Source of the DNA: Theocolax elegans
Taxonomy: Eukaryota > Arthropoda > Insecta > Hymenoptera > Cerocephalidae
Reading direction: 5' to 3'
Assembly: GCA_026168455.1 (NCBI GenBank)
Contig: CM047431.1
Coordinates: 61,834,910-61,898,909, forward strand
DNA length: 64,000 nucleotides
Below the pieces are notes generated by a model, which was not told where the DNA came from, did no database searches, and was given only the letters and a program-made list of their open reading frames with translations. The stretch's first letter is position 1. Each line of letters opens with the position of its first letter. Shown here piece after piece: positions 37,101-47,799 of this stretch. The position numbers and the translations under genes were made by a program.

Positions 37101-40100
37101 AAGCAGTATTTTAAGGTAACTATTATTTAAACCGTTGGCCAACACCTTCCATTTTGGTCAACCGATACCCAATTATTTCCTTTGCATTTACTACCAGGGT
37201 ACATAAATAAATATACATTTCGTCCACCGATTCTAATAAACGTCGATTCATTTTAAATTAGAATTAAAATAATTAAATTAAAGGTTATTAAATCTCAAGT
37301 GCACGTTTCATTCAATTGACCAAATTTGTTTTGTTTTCATTCTTATATATATATATACATGTTGCGCACTTTTCTCTTCCGACTGATATATACATAAGTC
37401 TAATATTAATCGATATACTCGACGCGCGACGCTCGTTAAAAAGAGATTCACCGAAAAGAATCGAATTTTTGAAGCAATATATAAATTTTCCACTTGTATA
37501 ACCAATTACGATTCGACACGCTTACGCAAACGAGAGAACGCCGGATGAATCGTCTAAGCTGTAAACATTAGACAAATACGAAGATATTATAGAATATTTA
37601 AATTGTATAGATACTTATATAGATGCGCGCATAAAACTTGTACGTGGATTTCGAGTTGTTTGAAAAATAAAAGAAGATAAAAAAAAATCACTCGTTCACT
37701 TCGTCTGGTTGAATCGTCGCGGAAATCATTACTTGCGGTCGAGGGTTATTTAATTACTCAATTACTGTCGTGCGCAGAGACGGGATGAGCAAGATTGTGT
37801 TCTTACACAATCGTTCTTACTTTTATCTCTCTTTCTCTTAACTTTCGGTATCATTCGACATTTTTTTCTATTAACGATACGATTAACGTATAGCTTTTTT
37901 ACGTAATAAAAATGTAAGATGACATTCGTCTCGTTTGTATATCTCGTGGTAAATTGTTTTGACGCAATATCGCTCGAATTGGTGCAGTGTAAAACTCGTC
38001 GGTATAATTCTATTATCTCTGACTAGATTTATTTATATACTCCATTTCTCTATTTTTTTTTCTTCGTTTTCAATTTGAAGCTTGTATACGTACATTAAAT
38101 TTGAATGCGACATACTTTCGTTCTTACAAATGAATAAACCAATTAGCCGCGTTATTAAATTTTAAGATGCCATACGGCTTTAGTCGGTTTTATTCTTATT
38201 TGAAAGAGGGGAACTTGTCCTATAATCAAGCGACCGGCTAGTATAAAGAACCATTTTTAATCGTTAAATTTTGAGATTTATATAGTTAGATTCTTATTAA
38301 AAAATTCGATCATTCTAATACCAATTATATATTAAGGTCAATAGCTTAAATAGGAATTTAAATATTGTTGGTAAGTTTCCACTTTGAGAATTAAATCGAT
38401 AAGAATATAATCGTCTTCTAATAATAATATTGAACCCATAAACAATGATTTTCGATTCGAGCGGTGATACATTTAGTAAATTAATTAGACTATCGAAAAT
38501 AATATTTAAAACGTATAATTTACGTTGGAATAAGTTGTCTGATTTTTTGATATACTTTGCTGGAAATTCAATATAACGGCTCAAATATAGACAGTAGAAA
38601 ATGTTGAAAACCTTTGCGAATTCGAAAAGTATTATTATTGATATTAGCAATAGTTATATCATTTGGTTATTAAATCATAAATTTAGTATTTGCCTTCTGT
38701 TTAGTTTTATGTTGAAATAATGAATTAATGATAATTATATTAAATTATCATTAGATATTTATTACTACTAGTTATATTAAATTTAAATATGCATTTCGAT
38801 GCCTTTTTTGTTTTTATGAAAGTATTCAGGATCTCAGTCGGTACAATATTTTCTACCGTCTTTCCGTCCTCATATTAAATTCTTAATGAGGACAGTAAGT
38901 CAAGTAACTTATACATCATTTTTTTAGTAAAATCATTTGAGTCCAAAATTATTGAATGTTGAGCACCTTATAATGTGTCCAATACCTGGTTTTAATTACT
39001 TCATATTTGTTATTCAAGAATTTCATTATTTACTCTTCGTGTATAGTCCCAACAGTTTTATCACTCATGATAATACAACACATCATTATAATATGAATTG
39101 TAATTGAAAATAATCTTTTGTATTTATATATTGCAATATATTTTTACTAACTAAATTATTTCAATTTATTATGGGATAATAGGACTGGAGTTCCCGGTTC
39201 AAATCCGTCTCGAGGCTGTTTTTTTTCATTGAAATTTCAAAATGTTTTTTAAGATTGTTTTTTATGTTACTGTTGAATGTATTAAAATGTTTCGCGAAAA
39301 GGGTTGTCGAATCGGCATACATAAATGGTCAACAATTCTTAGTTGATAATATTTATTAAATATTTAAAGTCATCTCTATACGTATACCAATATTGCCCAG
39401 GTTCACTCTTGTTAAATTTACTGTACCATTTGAGCAATTTTTTGTTGAAAACTTTAGAGAAAAGATTTACTATAAAGACTTCAGTAAATTTTGCTTGTGT
39501 GTTTTCTACGTGCAGTTATAGTGCATACAAAATTAATATATATTTTGAAAGATCTTTGATATTTTGAAAAAATGTCAAAGTAAAAATTATTGAAAACTAA
39601 AGTAAAATTTACTAAATTGCTATACCTAAATTTAAACAAGTATATCACCTAAGTAAACAAGTATAGAAAGTCGATTGTCCACTCAAGTATTAAACACATT
39701 GGGTTCATACACTAAAAAAAATCAATTATCGTTTATAATATTTTGCACGAAAACGGTACACGAAAATAACTCTCAATTACTTGGTGTGTATACGTCAACC
39801 CTATACGTCAATATAAGTAAATGTTAATTGTACTTGATTTCTTAAGTAAGGTACTCTTATAAATTTTATTGAGACTCTTAAGCAATTTTTTTCATTATTA
39901 TTTTAATATGGCTCTTTTTATGCTCCCAAGTTGGTGCTAATCAGCGAACGAAAAACTTAACAATATGTTTGTAAAGAAAGCACTTATATACTTGAGCAAC
40001 ATTTACTGCTTAGGGACAATTTTTTGGAAGAAACTTGAAATTACACGTCCAAAAAAAAGTATTGCATTTTTACTTTTTTAAGAAGTGCAGTGTACTAACA

Positions 40101-40389
40101 CGTAATTTTACAAATTCGTAAATTTTCAAAAAAAGTCATATTTATTTTTTAACGGAAGTATATAGATTAATGTGCAATAGATAATCAATTTCTTAAAAAC
40201 TTGTAATTAAAATGATGTTCGTGATATACAATTGATTCTAAAGTTATTATATACATCGTGGTCTGATGGACAAGTTATAATCAATTATCGATTTACGTAT
40301 AAAATATTTTATAACCATTGAAAACTAGTTTAATCCTTCTAAATAATAATTAAATGATTTACTGTACGCTTATTGAGTTATTACTCATA
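34178..40389. other. Long non-coding stretch upstream of BORCS5
   Basis: About 6 kb of AT-rich DNA without a supportable exon. A CpG-bearing patch near 34.55 kb may hold the BORCS5 start. A tRNA-T-arm-like string near 39.2 kb is not a complete tRNA. ORFs here are short, lack domains and lack proper splice borders. Confidence 0.45.
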
Positions 40390-40552
40390 AGCAGAGGCCA
40401 TGGCCTTTGGGAATCGAATTTATTTGAAACTGCGGAATATGATTCTTAGGCCCAAATAAAAGAACCCGTGGCTCAGGGTTTTGTGCCATGGGGAAAATAT
40501 AGGTAAAAAGAACTTTACGTCATTTGAAATAATCTAAGTTCTATTAACTATA

Positions 40553-40793
40553 CACGGAGTTAAAATTTTTAGTAAAAATTACAATTTTGTTTAATAAAAG
40601 AGAGACAGATTTGAGAAATGACAAAAATTATTATTTTTTATCCGTAAAATGTTACTACATATCTATTAATATGTACTATACTATAAGTCTCGTAAATTTT
40701 CCTATAACAAAATAGTAATTTTTGTCATTTGTCAAAACTGTCTCTCGTTTATTAAACAACATTGCCATTTTTACTAGAAATTTTTTCTCCGTG
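40553..40793. mobile_element. Nested TA-flanked MITE, 241 bp
   Basis: The terminal inverted repeat starts CACGGAGTTAAAATTTTTAG and ends ACTAGAAATTTTTTCTCCGTG. Inner complementary blocks are AGAGAGACAG/CTGTCTCTC and ATGACAAAAATTA/TAATTTTTGTCAT. TA lies directly outside each end (40551-40552 and 40794-40795). This is a Tc1/mariner-type non-autonomous element inserted into the left side of the composite element. Confidence 0.8.
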
Positions 40794-40891
40794 TACAGGT
40801 ACGATATCTAAAGACGGGAAGAAAGCTCATATCGATAGCTATTATTTAAACTCCGGTTTCTTTAAATAGCTTAAGCTTTGCAAAAGGTATA

Positions 40892-41065
40892 TTGGATCAA
40901 AGAATTGTCAGAGACACAGGATGGACAAAGACACATTTTGGCCAAAGAATTGTCAAAGAAATACGATGAAAAAGATTTTTTTATCCAAGGATTGTCAGAG
41001 AAATAAGCTGAGAAATAATACGTTTGACCAAAAAATTTTCAAAAAAATAAGATGAAAAGTCAATG
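40892..41065. repeat. Degenerate four-unit minisatellite
   Basis: Units start near 40892, 40938, 40981 and 41023 (spacing 46, 43 and 42 bp). They share the pattern TTGGnCCAAAGAATTGTCAG followed by AGAAATAAGATGA. Divergence between units is considerable, so the array is old. Confidence 0.65.
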
Positions 41066-41412
41066 TAATAGTATATCTAAAAATTAACCGAAATTTGTAA
41101 CTATATTCTAATCAAACATAACTTTGGAACAGTTTAAGTTATTCAAACAAACCGCAGTTCAAATAATAGTTCTTGAGGCCAACTTTATTTTTGTTTTTGG
41201 CAAACAGCGATAGGTTAACTAAAACTTGAGTTATTTTATATGGCGCGAATTTCGTTTTCCCGTAGATCTTTTTAAATATGTCGATTATCTTTATCCCTAG
41301 AGTCCAATAGGACAAAAACTCTGAATTACGGGTCTTCTTATTTGGGCCAAAGAATTATATTCCACAACCTCAAATAAATTCGTTTTCCAAAAGCTACGTC
41401 CTAGCACTCCTT

Positions 41413-43629
41413 GTCAGTAAATGATAATACTTTAGTAAATATTGCAAAAGGCAACGTGAACATTTTTGCTTGTTAATTTTAGTAAAATTAATAATCGGTG
41501 CATATATCCACTCAAAAATTTAAAATGTTATTTGCTTTTCCGTTCAGAAAATCACTTTTTAAAGCATTATTCTCGAATGAGTTTACTAAGCGAATTACCG
41601 ATCGACTGCGATGAGTTAACGTTTTTATAACCGATTTTTTTAAATTCGAGGAACAGAAAGTAACGGATTTATATTAGTCAAAGATTTGCGGCTCACGCGT
41701 TAGGTTTCAATTTTTTCAAATCTAATTCAAATTTATGTATCTCCTTGTCGGGATAATACCAAGGGGAGAAAACAATACATAAATGTATTCACGTTCGAAT
41801 TTTCATGAACCATTCTGTCTCTTGGATTACAAATCATATTTAAATATGGTTTAGCGCTCGAATTGTTTTATCGATCGGCACGTATAAATCATAGCGGTGC
41901 GGTCGAAGGTGTTTAACGAACGTTTCCTCACTCGTTCGGTAAGAAGATGATATACTGGATTCTTTTAAGATATATATATATATGTGCGTGTGTGTGTGTA
42001 TATGTATATATTCCGTTGTTGTAAATTATACATGGAACGTTTAAGAGAAACTCGTTTTAGATATCCCAGTGATTTACCTTCTTATTTTTCTTTTTTTTTT
42101 CCTTTCATGTTTTTGCTTTAGATTCGCTATTTGATAATATCGAGATACGGCGCGTAAGAAAAGAAGAAAAATTTAGTTCCTTTCGTAGGATATATTCGTT
42201 TGCGTACAAACAGCGCATAGGAAATTGCACGCGCGTCGAATTGCGATTATCATGGCAATTTCAAAGCCCCGTTTTTTCGATTCAGCCGGGACGTTCAGAG
42301 GAAAAAATTTATCCGACCCTTTGTAACGATCCAACGTTGCTTAAGAAAAGGTTTACATTTCCATTTCTCGAAATGAAAAAAAAAATTATACCTTTAATAA
42401 ACTTGTAAAAGCTCATCACCTTTTTTTTCTCTTTCCGAGTTGGCAAAGTCGAAATGAAAAAAGATTCTTCTTTTGTGCGCGCGGGCTTTCTTTTATTATT
42501 CGCCGGAAGTGAGATCGAAGAACAATTAAAAAAAAAAGAAGGGTGGGAAGGAGTCGACAATGTATCAAACGGAACGCACGTTCAGCGAGTTCGAACAAAA
42601 AAGAGCGCAGAAATTTTATGCACCGATGCATCGATCCTATACCTTCTCATCCATCTATTACCATTTGCTCGTCAATTTTAACTAACTGAACTTTGCGAGT
42701 AGGTATATAACTTTATTATTATTTTTCTTTTTTTGAGATACCGACGAAGTGCGCTGTTTATTGTTCGGTAAGCTTATTCTTTAGATTAAAATAAGCATTA
42801 ACGACAAACGTGTATTTTCATTTGTATTTTAATCGAGAGGAAAGATGTCCCGATGAGATTTATCTTTTTCTGTTTTCGATAAGCACTTTCCGTGCGAGAT
42901 AGTACATCGGGTTTCTTTGTTACCGTAAACGGTTAATTTTCAAGCTCGGCGATTTGTTTCGTCCATCCGAGACCGCTCGAAATTTAAGTCGAGTAATTAA
43001 CCCCGTAAGTACACAGAGGTAAAAATGGTAATGAAAACAACAACAACAACGAAAAGAGAAAAACCTTTAGTTAACTCGTAATAGTGAAATTTTAATTGTA
43101 TCTAAGTATATACAATACTGCATTATTAAATATATACTTTAACCGTGCAATTTAACGGGTACGAAATAAATTGAATTACTGAAACGCTACAAGAAAATTA
43201 GTTTTTACGATCTATAAAAGATAAGGAAATTACGTTTCCTGATGACGTTGTAATTCCAACTAATTATAATTGTACGCGAACTTTATTATTTTTTATTTCT
43301 CCATCTCTCGACAAACGTTGAATTAATCAATTTTAGGTGATTTTAATAAACTTTTAGCTAAAGGTAATTAAAAGTTAATTCAATTTAGACGTATATTGTA
43401 AACATTTTACAGTAAAATAATAATAATAAAGAAAAATAAGAAATGTCCATGAGAATTTGAGTTTGAAGCACGTTTCTCCAACATTGTATACATTATCGTG
43501 TGATTATAATGTTAAACAGTTATTAATTACATTACTTTGTCCAAAATTATGTAAACATAATTAAATACCACAAGTAATTAATTTTTCTTTTTTCATATAA
43601 AGGGACATGTCGGATATATATATATATAT
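41413..43629. other. Non-coding DNA with CpG-bearing patches
   Basis: No splice-bounded coding exon is visible. CpG-richer patches occur at about 41.85-41.95 and 42.15-42.7 kb, with TA/GT microsatellites near 41973-42010. A TA run ends at 43629, directly beside the large hairpin. Confidence 0.4.
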
Positions 43630-43744
43630 GGGTGGTTCTCTGTGACATCGAAGATGAAAAAAATAAATATTGCTATAACTGTGGGAATATGTTTTAGAGG
43701 TATCCAGTAGTTCTCCTGAATTTTTTCAGATTTTTTCTGGGCCA

Positions 43745-43945
43745 TTATTTTAAGTTACGGAGAGTCAAAGTTGACATTTTAGCACTTTTTTGCATTATAT
43801 GCCCATTTTCATGAATTTTTAGCTCCCAGGGGATGCATTTTTCACTAAAAACATAAGTATGACTTTTTTTGTAAAATTTTCCGAACTTTTCATTAAAAAT
43901 ACTGTAAAAGACATAAATGTATGCTGTCACACTCTTGTAAGCCAT
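43745..43945 (-). other. 66-codon ORF in the left hairpin arm (unrecognised)
   Basis: The frame reads MAYKSVTAYIYVFYSIFNEK onward, with CIPWELKIHENGH in the middle, and stops after TLRNLK. It mirrors the ORF in the right arm with three amino-acid differences. Because the arms are duplicated DNA, the shared frame is not independent evidence of coding. No family is recognised. Confidence 0.3.
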
Positions 43946-44661
43946 TCAAACCTTAAATAGTGAAAATCAGCAATTCTGCTCCGGACTCTGGTAACCTAAT
44001 ACTGTCTAAAATATGTCTTTTTATAGTCGGAAACTGCCTATAAATTTCCAGAGTGTGTCTAAATCATTAAGATCACTTATGGTCAAATATCCGGGAAAAG
44101 TGCCCGAAATATTAATAGAAATGTATATTTGTTGCCTTATAACGATGAATCTATTAGCATGATCATTGAAAAAAATTTGTGCACTTACCTTGGAGTGGTA
44201 GAAAAGTATCTCCACTTGTTTCGGTATCCATCTAATCCCCTATAAGCTGCTAAAAATACAAATATTATTATATAAATGTAAAAAATCAATTTTTAAACAT
44301 TTATAATGCTGAATTTTTAGTTTTACATCCCTTACAAGAATTATAATACTAATCTGAAGGATTACTATAAATATATAAACATCATTATTACAATAACTGA
44401 ATATACGTATTTAATACAAAAGATATATAAATAAATCGGATATATAATTATAATGAATAATATGATAACGTGACAGTGACAAGTTTGTGAAATCTAAACA
44501 ATGTATTGCTGAATAATAATAATAATAATAATGTTGATACTTTTAGTAATCCTTCAGATTAGTATTATAATTCTTGTAAGGGATGTAAAACTAAAAATCC
44601 AGCATTATAAATGATTAAATAATAATTTTTTATAATTTTATAATAATATTTGTATTTTTAG

Positions 44662-44722
44662 CAGCTTACAGGGGATTAGATGGATACTGAAACAAGTGGA
44701 GATACTTTTCTACCATTCCAAG
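44662..44722 (+). other. Exon-like segment in the right hairpin arm, mirrored in the left
   Basis: An acceptor (TATTTTTAG) is followed by a short leader, an ATG at 44680 opening MDTETSGDTFLPFQ, and a strong donor (CAAG|GTAAGTGC) after 44722. The left arm has the same structure on the minus strand (ATG at 44231, donor after 44189) with Q preceded by L instead of F. It looks like the first coding exon of a gene captured in, or native to, the element. No downstream exon of recognisable identity is present. Confidence 0.35.
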
Positions 44723-44966
44723 GTAAGTGCACAAATTTTTTTGCAATGATCATGCTAATAGATTCATCGTTATAAGGCAACAAATATACATTTCTATTAA
44801 TATTTCGGGCACTTTTCCCGGATATTTGACCATAAGTGATCTTAATGATTTAGACACACTCTGGAAATTTATAGGCAGTTTCCGACTATAAAAAGACATC
44901 TTTTAGACAGTATTAGGTTACCAGAGTCCGGAGCAGAATTGCTGATTTTCACTATTTAAGGTTTAA

Positions 44967-45167
44967 ATGGCTTACAAAAGTGTGACAGCATACATTTATG
45001 TCTTTAAAAGTATTTTTAATGAAAAGTTCGGAAAATTTTACAAAAAAAGTCATAGTTATGTTTTTAGTGAAAAATGCATCCCCTGGGAGCTAAAAATTCA
45101 TGAAAATGGGCATATAATGCAAAAAAGTGCTAAAATGTCAACTTTGACTCTCTGTAACTTAAAATAA
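44967..45167 (+). other. 66-codon ORF in the right hairpin arm (unrecognised)
   Basis: This is the mirror copy of the left-arm ORF, differing at Y/K (position 14), T/S (position 30) and R/C (position 63). It has no visible domain, signal peptide or membrane segment. It lies downstream of the exon-like segment at 44662-44722 on the same strand. Confidence 0.3.
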
Positions 45168-45282
45168 TGGCCCAGAAAAAATCTGAAAAAATTCAGGAGA
45201 ACTACTGGATACCTCTGAAACATATTCCCACAGTTATAGCAATATTTATTTTTTTCATCTTCGATGTCACAGAGAACCACCC

Positions 45283-47680
45283 ATATGATAATGTAGAATT
45301 CAACATAATATTATCGTGAATTAATATTGACGGGACAGTAAGTCACGAGATTTGATAATATCTGCGTAAAAGAAGTTTGTTATATATTATGTCAAAAAAA
45401 AAGTTTTTCCTTTTTAATAGAAAAAGGTATATATAACTTAAAAATGATGAAGGTTAAACGTTAGAATTTAAAAATCTTAAAAACAATTTCGTATTCAACA
45501 AGTTTATATTGGATACTCGATAGACTTTAATATTCAGTGGCCGACAGACTTTAATATTGTGTTAAAAATTGCAATAGACTTTATAATAATGATATCACAT
45601 ATTATAAGAACCAATAAATGATAGTTTATGATAGATATTAAATGAATATTTCAATGAAAAACCATGTCATTATTAATTTGTTGAATGTCGACAGTGCATG
45701 ATTTCAGTATTAAAAATTATGGTCATTTTGAATAAATATTTTTGTCCGTGTTATTATAATTTATATTAAATAATTATTTTTAACCTTAAAACAAAAAAAT
45801 TGACTAATTTCTAGTAGGAAATTCATTAAAATATAATAGTAATTATGAATGAATAATGGCAACAATAGATGCAAAAATGTCGGCAAATGTTTAAATCAAC
45901 ACCTCCTTCAGTTTCGAAAAAAGAAAATTTGGGGAAAGACCAAAAATAACAATAAAATTTTACCATATAGCAACTTTTTGTATTTTGATGACGTGTGGTT
46001 TCATTACCCAAAAACTACGGTAATTTTTAATACAACGTTTGTCTTCACGGATCAAATCGTTATCAAATTTATTGCACGTCCATCGGTTTAATAATTAAGA
46101 GAATGAAAAATCATTGATTTCCACGAAGCAAATTTTTCTGATTATTATGATACATTTTTATTCGTAGCCTTAAAAAGGAAACGTCGCTGCCATGAGTACT
46201 AATCCGAATTAATTTGCCCGTACCGACCAATAATTGTCCATCCTATTTATTTAACAAAAAGTCTCTCGTTTTTTCTTTACAATGTCTTATAAATTATGTA
46301 TTTTATTTTCCTTTATTTTCCGCAAAAGATAATTGACTGTGTTTAATTTTTTCGCATTGTCCGTTTTTCATTACCGATAATTTTCGACTATATACGTCGT
46401 ACCTTCATTTTCAAATTGGAAACAGCTGATTATTCAGAAATTGTACAGAGACCCCCCATACACACATAAACGCATAAACACGGCCAGACGTATAGAGAGA
46501 AACGCTCGAAACATATACTGTGAGGCTCTTTGTAGTTGTCACACGCGACAGCGTTTGTATGAAAACGACTAGAAGAATTATTTCTTTGTTCTTTTATTTT
46601 GAGAGAAAAAAAAGAGAAACTTTACGAGCTTTTTCGTAGCACGGACAGTAAACGGGTAAACCGAGAATGTTTACGCTAAAACCATGAATACATATATAAC
46701 GTATGTGTATTATCATTGTTTTTCTCTCTTTCGGTTAGTTTTAATAATTAATCATCTATTATTACTCAGCCGGAAAATGTGGAATTGTCGAGCGGGTGTA
46801 TTTAAAGAAACAAAATAAAATACATGTTACGTAAAGCGTTGCACTCGTAAATTAAATTGAAGATTATGACAGTTTATCGGAGTGCAGCTTGTAACGACCT
46901 AAAAATGTTGATAGCGCAACCACACTCTTTTGACTCGCGACAAAGATAAATTTTAATTTTTCTATTACTCCGAAGACAACAACGTATAACGTATACTGTA
47001 TAATATATAATTTTACTTTGTTTATTTTTTTTATATTTTTTTTTTTCGGTCAATACACGTTGCGGTATCGTTTTATCGAAATAATTACCGTGCCGCGCGC
47101 ACATAACGACTTGTGAAATATCGATCACTCGCTCAAGTAGAGTTAAAGTACCTTAATTCTATACCATTTACGCATCGATTTCCTTCCATTTTTCTTTTCC
47201 TACCTCACTTATATATATACCCGAGAATTACGCGGATAATCGTACGATTATTTGCATTATACGTTCAAATGCAAAAGTCAAACATTCAATTACCGCTATT
47301 GAAAGTAGAGAGAAAGAGGGAGGGAGAGAGAGAGCGAGAGAGAGAGAGAGAGAGGGAAGAAACACACAATGCTAATCGGGTATAATTAACTTAGGAGGAG
47401 CACGTGGTAAACGTCAAAAATATTCAGATCGTGCATATATACACATATCGAAAACGAAAATTGTACTCGGATGCGCGCGCAAAAAAAATAGAGGAAGAAG
47501 AAGAAGACGAAGAAAAAGATGCACACGCGTATAGATCCAGCTTACGCGTTACGAAACTGAGAGAATCGCGGATCGATCGTGATAAGCGCGATTAGCCGGA
47601 GGGTCACGTGACCGAGGTATACGAGGTACCTCCCACTCCGTTGGGGCGGGTAAGCGCCACAAAGTCGCGATCGTAGAGTT
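45283..47680. other. Non-coding DNA between the hairpin and the plus-strand promoter
   Basis: It includes three loose repeats of a GACTTTAATATT-type motif at about 45520-45590 and a GA-rich microsatellite at 47308-47359. No supported exon was found. CpG content rises toward the promoter at 47.68 kb. Confidence 0.4.
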
Positions 47681-47714
47681 CAGTCGGTACCGTGCTCTTT
47701 GAGCGATCGGACGT
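47680..47714 (+). promoter_or_regulatory. Inr + DPE core promoter
   Basis: An initiator TCAGTC (A+1 at 47682) is followed by GGACG at exactly +28 to +32, which fits the DPE consensus RGWYV. No TATA box is present near -30. The surrounding 47.56-47.80 kb is CpG-rich. The downstream gene on this strand may be the one whose first coding exon begins at 63787, implying a first intron of more than 15 kb. That link is an inference. Confidence 0.5.
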
Positions 47715-47799
47715 TCGTCGTTTATTCATCTCTTCCCGACCACGTGCTTGTGCCTCCCTGTGTTTGTGACTGTGCGCGTAAATTTTTCATTATATTTTT

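Larger units (their letters stand above)
40390..41412. mobile_element. Composite inverted-repeat element, about 1.02 kb
   Basis: Outer arms of about 100 bp (40390-40487 and 41309-41412) are inverted copies sharing GAATTTATTTGA, GCCCAAATAA and GACCCGT/ACCCGT blocks. A second inverted pair lies further in (40836-40870 and 41139-41174, CTATTATTTAAACT type). The left side is interrupted by a nested 241-bp TA element. The loop carries a four-unit minisatellite. No clear target duplication or transposase ORF is visible. Confidence 0.65.
43630..45282. mobile_element. Giant near-perfect inverted repeat, 1653 bp
   Basis: The left arm (43630-44366, about 737 bp) and right arm (44545-45282, about 738 bp) are inverted copies around a 178-bp AT-rich loop. 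Termini are GGGTGGTTCTCTGTGACATC and its complement, flanked by ATAT on both sides. That may be a target duplication, but ATAT is palindromic and lies beside a TA run. By eye the outer 500 bp differ at only a few positions; most divergence lies near 44250-44320 against 44590-44660. Each arm carries a 66-codon ORF and an exon-like segment with ATG and donor. No known transposase is recognised. It could be a foldback transposon or an hpRNA-type locus. Confidence 0.9.

Noticed and set aside
39195..39235. tRNA-like string GGTTCAAATCC followed by a T run
   Set aside because: It looks like a B box with a pol III terminator, but the T-stem pairs only three of five bases, no A box or cloverleaf is visible upstream, and the acceptor stem is missing. 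At most it is a decayed tRNA or SINE fragment.
47113..47595. ORFs through GA and GAA repeats
   Set aside because: The long frames are produced by microsatellite sequence, which lacks stop codons in these phases.
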